Source: Plazaster borealis (taxonomy: Eukaryota > Echinodermata > Asteroidea > Forcipulatida > Labidiasteridae). Taken from it: a DNA stretch of 64,000 bases. The stretch is taken from assembly GCA_021014325.1 (NCBI GenBank), contig CM037462.1, positions 21,720,135 through 21,784,134 of the forward strand. Direction: 5' to 3'. Shown here piece after piece: positions 55,632 through 64,000 of this stretch. The notes under the pieces were generated by a model. That model made no database searches. It was not told where the DNA came from and was given only the letters and a program-made list of their open reading frames with translations. Made by a program: the position numbers and the translations under genes. Numbering within the stretch: position 1 is the first letter of the stretch; every line of letters starts with the position of its first letter.

Positions 55632-55642
55632 TGGAACATAAC

Positions 55643-57719
55643 AAACTATAGAGGATTCTTATTTGGGCCAGACAAAACATTTCGCAGAACCGGGGTTTTT
55701 CCAACCTCGAGGATTTTAACATTGCAATTTGTATAACAGTATGACTTTTCATTATAGTTGGGTCACGTGCGAGCGGGTTTTGTGAGTGCAAACAAATTGT
55801 TTCCATAACTCACTGAATTGTAAAAACAATATTAGGCCTAAAATGGCGCATTATAATGACTCAATTATATGACTCAAAGAGAAATAGCAGATACAAAAAA
55901 GGGTTTGGTTTTGTAATGTATTTTAAACTTTTGATCGTCTATCCAAACACCATTACATTTATACACAAAGAGTAGGCCTATATTCTAATACAATGTCCCT
56001 TCATGGTTCATAATTTCATTCACATAATTTTACAATAAACAGATATATTTTTCAATGAATAAAGATTTGCATTCAATTGAAAAAATGCATCCGATTTTTT
56101 TCCCATTTAAAGTCGGTGAGGAGGGGGGGGGGCTATGCACTGGCAGAGATCGTGTACACTTGTGACTTGTGAGTTGTTAATGTCGTGATTTACAGTTGAA
56201 TAAACAGAAGAAACTAAGAAATTACTCTGGAAAAATATTGTACGGAAAAATAAATGTGGTACTGGGGGTAGGGTGGGTGTGCGTGTGAAAATGTCTACGC
56301 ATTCAACGGGAAAATGACAGGCGGGGACAGTCCTCGCTTTGCTTTCGTGTACAAACCAATGGGGACGTCGCAAAACCCCCAACTTGAGTCCAAACAATGG
56401 GAGAACAAAGGAGTGTCCTCGGTTTACACCAACACTGTGTGTGTGTGTGTGTGTGTGTGGGGGGGTTCTCTCTTATACGACCTTTATATTAATTTATACT
56501 TATATGAAAGGTTTGAACTCAACCTGAGCGTGTGCATGTCTGTACCAAGTTCCATTATTTCTTAAAGACACCACACCGGTGTTGACCATTGTGGTAACTA
56601 ATTAGTAGGAAGTGGTAGGCGATAAAATTGTCTGCCCATTGTTTATTATTATGATTTTTATCTGGACTACAAGCCCGTTTGCACAACTTAGTAAACATTA
56701 ATCAAAGCGGTATGCCACCACCCCACCCCCTATACTATGTCAAACCATCAAACAAAACATACAAAACTCTAGGGCCAATCTCTATTGATTCCTGATATAA
56801 AATTAGTCTGAAAAATGGGTTGATTTGCTGTGTGATGTCTAGTTCAAAAGTTTTCCCCGCCCGAAACGATTTTAGTCGGAAAACCAAGATGGTCGTCAAG
56901 ATGGTCGCCAAAGGACACAAATGGGACAATATTTAATTTTGGAAACATCACATTCTTCATTAACTAGACACCACAAGGATTACAACAAGTAAGTTAGAAA
57001 AAAGTATCCGGGGGTGCATGGGAATTAGGCCTACCCCCCATTCCCACCAGACTAACAGGCCCTACTTGCAAATTCGTCCTTTCTCAACGAAAACAAAGTA
57101 TTTACAATATTAATAATGATTGTATTAATGGTATTATTTTTGGCCGCCACATTTGTTTGTTTGTTTCACAATCCTTTTCCGGCCAGATAGTTACTTTAAA
57201 ATTAAACTTGTATAGGGCCTACACGTTTTTCGAGTCTCCCTACAAAAGTATTAATATTTCTTGTAGGCCCCTATATGCATATACTTCGTAAAATAATGAA
57301 AAGGTTGATAATAATCTTCCCCACACAGCAACAAAATGCTGAGTGAGCCCAGTTTTACTTGGTGGGTCGGAGGGTGGGGGGGGGTGGTGGGGGCAGGGGT
57401 ATGAAGAGAAAACAGAAGAACATTCAAGGCTGGTACACGATCATAGTATACATTTAACACGAACACTTTAATTCACTGGTGTTTTCAATGGGGGCGCTGT
57501 CGATGTAAACAAAGCAACAAAGTGATGTCACCAAGCCTCGCACGAGGTTGCCAAGCCTCGCGACCTGGTCCTGTCCTGTGGAGCATTTTAATGAGATGAC
57601 TGCCCCTAGATATGTAATTTGAAACATTAATAATAACGAGCAATGGTCAAAAATTATTAATTCTAAATGCTTTGTCCTTGACATAGATTAATTAAAGGTG
57701 AACTTCGGAGGAAGGGACG
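55643..57719. other. Intergenic, no gene recognised
   Basis: AT-rich with G-runs at about 56123 and 57370, and the GT microsatellite. No splice-bounded coding segment was recognised. Confidence 0.5.
56442..56466 (+). repeat. (GT)n microsatellite followed by a G run
   Basis: About ten GT units followed by ggggggg. Confidence 0.85.
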
Positions 57720-58240
57720 CTACGTTCAAAAATCATTTTTCTTGCAAAAGCCCGCACTACAGCGCGCGCATGCAGCTGCCGAACGCGCACGCGCAAGATA
57801 ATGTGCCAGTTATTTTCCATCATGTGATGGTGGGCTGATTGATACTATTTTAGGTAATTCAATAAATAAACATACAATTAATTTACAATTTTTTTACAAT
57901 AATACATTATTATTTAGTTTGAATTATTAGCCAATAATACAAATAAATTATCTAGTAAAATTTCAAAACAATGGCAACTGTAAAAATACAGTTTTTGAAA
58001 GTCTACTTGATTATGAACACCTTCTGTGCAATGGTATCGTCCACAATTTTGTTGGAAAGAGGCCAACAATGTTTTGCCGGTTCATGAATATGTATACAAC
58101 TCCGGCTGCTCGCCGCGCCGCCGCGGTACGGACGTACACACAGGCGAACCATTATTTTGTTGATGGACAGGCACCACACACAAAAAAACCAAGGCACATT
58201 CAAAGAATCCCTTGATTACGGAGCTGGTTTTTATCTCAAA
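57720..58240 (+). promoter_or_regulatory. CpG-rich stretch, possible promoter
   Basis: CpG dinucleotides cluster here (for example agcgcgcgcatgcag, aacgcgcacgcgcaag and cgccgcgccgccgcggtacg), against a strongly AT-rich background. It ends just before the candidate exon at 58241. Promoter function is inferred from composition only. Confidence 0.35.
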
Positions 58241-58276
58241 ATGTCACCATCAGAAAAAGAGAAATCGCTGCAGACT
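58241..58276 (+). CDS. Candidate first coding exon of an unidentified gene (12 codons)
   Basis: The sequence ctcaaaATG opens MSPSEKEKSLQT and runs directly into a strong donor (ACT|gtaagt). It sits in a CpG-rich, less AT-rich stretch (about 57720-58400) typical of an invertebrate promoter. No second exon was recognised before base 64000, so the gene would have to continue past the window or use exons too short to see. The peptide is too short to identify. It could be chance. Confidence 0.3.
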
Positions 58277-60840
58277 GTAAGTATTAAATCCACTATTTTC
58301 TAGTGAGAAATCAAGACAAGTGAAGGCTTGTTTATGTGACGATCGTTGTTCGTCAAGGCGCCTTGGCTACAACTCGCGCCATTTATTTTCGCGCGGGTAG
58401 TATCAGTAACTTAACAAATTCATGAATGAATTTTAGGGTGTGTGATGAAGCAGGGATGCTTGTTGTACTGCATGGGAAAAACGATGGGAGAGGCATGTTC
58501 TAAGATCGAATGAAACTCTTTAAAATTGTTTATTGTGAACAATGAAATATTGTGATTATCCTTCAAAGTCATGCAAATTGTTATTATTGTCTTGTTGAGT
58601 AGGCCTACCCCAAATTAGATGCCAAAGATGTGTGATCGGAGCTGAGTAAAAAATAAATAGGCCTATGCTGCGCACACAACGTGCATTCTTTTGTGCGTAG
58701 CCACGTGGCAACCGAAATTCTCCCAATATTTTGACCAACAATGATTTTGCAGAAACTGTTAAACCTCGTATGTTGGCTAGGAACTATTGCGGCGAAGTTT
58801 TACTTTTTCATTTTTCATCATCAATCAATCTGGTCTTTGTAGAATCATATTTTCTTTTAATGGATTATTGGAAACCTTCCGAATCCTTGGTTTAGAAAAG
58901 ATGTCGCCATTCCGGCTGGATAGCTGAGGTTGGGCGGTGCCCGGCTTTCTTACGCTCAGCCACGGCCGGTTTCCGGCCATGGCTTGTCGTGAACCCTGGC
59001 CAGTCTGGCACTCAAAGAAACTCAAATAAAGCTTAAGCTATAATTATTAATGAAAAGATCTTTTGGTTTCAACTATTTTGAAAAAAGACTGTCTCAGAGA
59101 TCAGAGTCAGACCCATGGCCCATGATGGCTTGTTTTATTGGGAAATAAGTGGAGACATTTCATCCAGATGTTGATGAAGGCAGCTTTAAATTTTAAGGAA
59201 TATCCTGCTTTGGAAAAACCAAATTTTGTCAAAATTGTCAAAAGGTCACAACAACCGGCCAAAAGGCCTAAACATTGATTTATAAAAACCTTGTTTGTTA
59301 AACTTTAAAGAGATTACATTGTGTTTCTGAGTCTGACAGTGGCATTCGTTGCTGATGAAAAAGTTGTCTATTTCATTATCAAAATTTATTTCTGATACTG
59401 ATAGGCCTAGTCTATAGGCCTAAAAATAATATTAAAATTATTCCACAACTTTATTGGAAGATAAGATTTAGATTCTCAATTTATTGAAAAATAAACTAAT
59501 AATGTAATGTGCTGTACTTGGAATTGGATAGTTTAATTAAGGGAGTTGATCATAAAATGGTTAAATTAAGTCGTTTCCTATGAAAACAATTATGTACTTT
59601 TAATCTTTTCCTTCAATGTTTATGTTAATAAGGAACTAGTATTATACATCTGTTTCCTTGTTGAAAATGAAATAAGAACGAGAAAAAGAAATACACAGCT
59701 ATGTTTAAAAAAGTCAAGCATATCATTGGTAGTCCAATAAGCAAGGAGGAACTTTGTGAATGGGAATGAATGAGCATAAATATGTGCTTAGAAATCTGCT
59801 AAAAAAGCATTCAGAAGGCAATGGTCCATTTGAGGTCAACTTATATCAAAAGAACAGAAGCATTGCATTTTGCACTGACCAATACGAGGTGTTACATGCA
59901 CAACCTTGTGGCTTGAAGCATGTTCTTTTGACTCTATGGTCAACTCAGTTCAAGGCCAACTTTCCAATCCAAACTTACCCCCAATTTGAGTGAAAAGACA
60001 TCTGTGGGAGACCTGTTTTTCATGTAATAATATTTAAAACACCAGAAATTCTTTCATAGAAGAGCAAGTATTTTTTTTTACAAGTGTTACAGTTGCTTAA
60101 AAAACATCAAATTCTTCTTACTACTTGGTTTGGAGATCCAGCGATGCACAGCCAAAGCAACAATGCTTTGACTTGACCATAGAGAAAGGGTTTAACATTA
60201 ACAACCATTGAGCTTGGTGACAGAAATGGCTTTAACCCTAAACAAAAATTTAAAAAACTAAAGCAAGAAACAAAGTCTTCTTGTCGGCCATAGTTAAGAA
60301 ACTGAGTAGAACGACAAACATTGAAGGCACTGGGTAATCTTTGGAACATACTTATTATACATAATCATTCCTTTTCCAAAATGAATACCATTTTATTCTT
60401 TGGGATGTAAACAAAGCCTCTTCAAGGCTGTTAATGTTTGTGCTGAGAGGGACTTATGAAAACATTGAGTACATATAGGGCCTTGCTGTTTGCTTTGGGG
60501 TGGTGGTACTTTTACTGAAAGACAATGTGCACAGCTTCAAGTCAATGCATGAGTGAGTACATTGTTACGAAGCCACAAATTGAAAGGACAGCTTAACAGA
60601 ATTTAAAGGGGAAAAACCGTACTTGAATGAATGTGAATGGGAGTCAACATTTAGAGCAACAAAATATAAGACATTTAATGAAATACATACTCAGCGCTTC
60701 AAGAATATACAAGCATAAGGGGAAATCAAATTACTTAAATACAATGAGAATAATTAAATACAATGAAAAAAGGATGGTGGTAACGGAACGCGTGAATAGG
60801 GGAGAGGTACACCTCCATTGAGACTCTAGGCTGGGGTTTG
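58277..60840. other. Possible intron or intergenic, no exon recognised
   Basis: A 78-codon open stretch at 59760-59993 begins MGMNEHKYVLRNLLKK, with no recognised similarity and no clear splice context. Short inverted words (gccggtttccggc) occur at about 58960. Nothing else was assigned. Confidence 0.45.
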
Positions 60841-61120
60841 AAGTTCCGTGGCTGGTGCAGTCGTGGGCGGATCCGCGAGGTGCTCTGCGGCGACATCAAC
60901 GTCTGTGAACAGGATGAACCAGCGAGGGTAGAAGGTTGACCATCAAGAACACTGGTGTGTCATCACTGCAGACGGCAGTAGGTACCGGCGAGTATTCATT
61001 CAGCAGAAGATCTCCGGGCCACGCCTCACGGCTGCTAACCCGGCAGTCAAAGTTATCTGGAAACCAAAGCTTAGACTTTGCCTACTGGCAAGCATGGTCC
61101 GTCCTTTTAAACCACCGATT

Positions 61121-61455
61121 AATCGTGGAATTCCAATGTTCTTCTGGCAAATGCGGTCGGGGACAATGGGTCGCCAAGACGAGAATCGCGACCACCGGTC
61201 AATCGTGGAATTCCAATGTTCTTCTGGCAAATGCGGTCGGGGACAATGGGTCATCAAGACGAGAATCGCGACCACCGGTTAATCGTGGAATTCCAATGTT
61301 CTTCTGGCAAATGCGGTGGGGGACAATGGGTCATCAAGACGAGAATCGCGACCACCGGTTAATCGTGGAATTCCAATGTTCTTCTGGCAAATGCGGTGGG
61401 GGACAATGGGTCATCAAGACGAGAATCGCGACCACCGGTTAATCGTGGAATCGTG
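61121..61455 (+). repeat. Tandem repeat, 80-bp unit, four copies plus a partial
   Basis: Copies start at 61121, 61201, 61281 and 61361 with aatcgtggaattccaatgtt. A 15-base partial starts at 61441. Differences are few (cggtcggg/cggtgggg, tcgccaag/tcatcaag). Eighty is not a multiple of three, so the long open frame across it reads the unit in shifting frames and is an artefact. Confidence 0.93.
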
Positions 61456-63708
61456 TAAATACAAACATTATAAATGCAAATTCTTAACAACATTAACAAC
61501 CAAACGACCTGTGCCAACCTATTCCTCTACTCTCACCATCCTACAAAAAGTTTACCTTTTAAACGTCATTATTGTTTAGCTACATGTAGTGTATATTTAA
61601 AAATGAAAAATAATTTTAACAAACAAAGTACTCAATGGTGCCATCGCGAACTACAGAATTTGTAAAAGGCAATGTTAATTTAATTTGTTTTCCCTGTGTG
61701 TGATCACCCTATACAACATAAGTATCAAACGGATTAGTTCTTTTCATAGTCGAGCATGACTGATCATTTTCAGGCATTTGGTAAATAGGATTTGCGGTTT
61801 AAAACTTTGAAAAAGGACAGATTCTAATGGTGAATGTGATACGCATCACAAAATATGAAAGATTCTGATATTAGTTGTTACCGCGGAACCTGGATGGCCA
61901 ATTTATTTGTACACCATCATAATCTCCCCTTTCCCCTTTTCCTCCTCCCCCACTTCTTTTTTGTGCCTTTTTCTTGTTGTGTAACAAGATGAAATCTTTC
62001 AAAACAGTAAAGAATTTTTGAATTTCAAAAAGATTTCCGCTTAACTGCTTTTTGTAACAAAATAGGCTTCCACTGGACCGAAACTGGGTTTTTTTCTTTC
62101 CCCATCACTAAATCTAATTTTTTGTTACTTGTTAAGCTTTCAGAATTTCTAAATCGTCAATACCCAACAGAAACAAAATACGTCAGGTTTTGTTTTCTGT
62201 TTTACCTTTTTAAATTTTTTCTTTCTTCCCATTCCGCGCAAATGGGGTCACTCTGACACTATTCGTGATGACATTTTGTCAACTTGCCACAAAATATGAT
62301 CCCCTACCAAGAAGCAATCAGCACACAGACATGAACATGCTACGGCTGGGTTTATTTATAGGTTACATACCTAAGATGCCTTCTCGGCCTACATAAAGTT
62401 GATCAGTCATATACATATAGCACATCGGCCCACATGTAACCACATTCTCTCCGCCCATCAAGGAGGTTTTCCATTTCGTTATTTATGAGTATTCCGAAGT
62501 TCCGGGTGATAAAATCAAGGGGATTAACCAGTGCACTCTAAGCACGCTACTCACTAAATCATAGTGATGTCAATTTGATGTTGAAATCACTTTCCCCTTG
62601 CAAAGAGGATTTTCTGTATTTTAGTACAAAGATGTTTGGCACTACGGGTGGTCATATCTTTATAATCTCTGTTCAAATTATTGTTGGATCAGATCCAACT
62701 AAGTCTTAAACTTGACGTCACTGAAAGTGTTTGGAATTTAAAAAAAACATTCATAGGTTGATGGAGTAACAGTGTTCACATGATGCATGACCGAATGGTT
62801 CACTCGGATAAGACACATTTTGGTGTTCATTTATAAAGAATAGAACTTGGAAATCAACATTGAAATATGCAAATGCCAATGGATGACATTTAAAAGAATT
62901 CTGGTGTAGCGCTATTCTGGTGTAATAAAAAAAATCTCCTGAGTACTTGAGCCTCATTCAGTTTTTTGCCTCTTTCACTAGGCTATTGGAGAACGCAAAC
63001 AATTGACAAATTTGGTTGGGTAGGAATGTGGCTTGTAAGTTAACACAAGTAAAGTTGATCCTAGTGCAGACAGCTGAAAGAAGTGGGCACTGAAATGTGG
63101 GCTGCCTGGCAGTGATTTTCCAAGTTCAATACCTGCATCTAATCGTACCGGTACATCCTCGTTCAGTCTCGGAGGGCAGTATACGGTTTTTATTACTCGG
63201 TACAATGTGACGTTCTGATTGGCTTAAAAAGAAGGTGTGTCACTTTTTACGACGCCAATATGTGAGGGTTGGTAACCTCATGTTTGTATTTCCGATGCCA
63301 ACACATGTTTCCGATTAAATCTAACATACAAGTCACATCTTCTCACTTCTTTTAAAATGTATGGGTCTTATACTATGGTGGAACAGGTACAAGAAACAAG
63401 GTGTCCTTTCTGTTTGGCCCTGGATTTCAAGAATGGTTTCACAGCAGAGATTTGATCTGGGTTCATTTATCCTTGGAAACAGATGCATATCTGCTAGACA
63501 GTTAATAATAAAATACAGCAAATTAAATTTGCCTAATTTTTATGCAACAAGGGCTCTTGTTTGTTGAGGGAAGGGTGTGGGGGAGGGGGAATTGCAAATA
63601 TGAATTGATCCTAACTGCAGTTGACCTACACATCATTATTTTTGTTCTGTATAAACCAATAACAAAGCAGTGATCATCTTTGGTTTTAAAGGTGTTGGCT
63701 TTTACAGC
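61456..63708. other. No gene recognised
   Basis: AT-rich sequence without a splice-bounded coding segment that I can support. It contains no clear inverted-repeat element until 63709. Confidence 0.5.
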
Positions 63709-63902
63709 CTGCATGATATTCTTCCTATTTTTGTCTGATTTACGATTTTGTTTGCCCTTGGGAAAAATCAGAACAATTGTGATTAAATAGCTAATGTCTA
63801 ATTTTCTATTCAAGCTTACACCATGTGTACGTGTACATGCAGGTCAGCCCTTGTCCTCGATAAAATATTCCTATTTTTTCCCAAGGACCAAATATCATGC
63901 CT
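63709..63902. mobile_element. MITE with GCATGATATT ends, copy 3
   Basis: Starts gcatgatattcttcctattt and ends caaggaccaaatatcatgcc. The ends are inverted repeats. Confidence 0.65.
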
Positions 63903-64000
63903 TGCTTTTTAGCTACGCTGGTTTTGTTGAAATAAAGGCAAATCTGTAAGGTAATTGTTCATTGGGACTGGGGGGGGGGGGGGAGTAGTCTGGTACCTTT

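Noticed and set aside
59760..59993. 77-residue open frame downstream of the candidate first exon
   Set aside because: No recognised similarity, no clear acceptor at a matching phase, and this length is expected by chance. It is noted in the region description only.
60936..61442. 168-codon open reading frame
   Set aside because: It runs through an 80-bp tandem repeat whose unit is not a multiple of three, so the same DNA is read in different frames in each copy. The openness is a repeat artefact.

Overview
This is an animal nuclear genome segment: AT-rich, with split genes, GT-AG introns and dense dispersed repeats. Words such as tacatgta and taggcctac recur throughout, and tRNA-headed SINEs and many short inverted-repeat transposons are abundant. 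I read this as a marine deuterostome invertebrate, most likely an echinoderm and perhaps a sea star. That is judged from sequence style and could not be checked by search.

Two protein-coding genes are well supported, and they converge tail to tail. ERMP1 (endoplasmic reticulum metallopeptidase 1, peptidase family M28) lies on the + strand as 12 coding exons between 13478 and 38160. All its junctions are canonical and keep frame from the middle of the catalytic domain to the stop codon. The N-terminal exons, including the one that should carry the His-x-Asp zinc motif, were not found and probably lie left of the window. LRRC42 (leucine-rich repeat-containing protein 42) lies on the - strand as five coding exons between 47737 and 43250, apparently complete at 500 residues. 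A possible third gene starts near 58241 on the + strand, with a 12-codon first exon in a CpG-rich stretch; its identity is unknown.

Layout: 1-4953 holds dispersed repeats and no gene. 4954-8962 is a large imperfect inverted repeat carrying younger insertions. 9157-9807 is a mariner-like foldback. 10442-13170 is an internally deleted LTR retrotransposon with two 840-bp LTRs about 99% alike. 13478-38160 is ERMP1, its introns filled with SINEs and MITEs. 38334-38980 is a 20-bp minisatellite just after the ERMP1 stop. 38981-43249 is intergenic. 43250-47737 is LRRC42. 47738-58240 is repeat-rich intergenic DNA. 58241-64000 holds the candidate first exon, an 80-bp tandem repeat and MITEs.

The most informative material is the transposon archaeology. 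Two elements can be compared with related copies of their target sequence, inside this same window, that lack the insertion; a third lies inside another, recognisable MITE. Together these fix the element ends and target-site duplications. Three elements share CAGGC termini with 6-bp duplications, and another makes a 3-bp TAA duplication. The LTR element carries a 149-bp tandem duplication across its internal/LTR junction, which appears to have moved the LTR boundary. Nothing here resembles a bacterial operon, CRISPR array or defence system.
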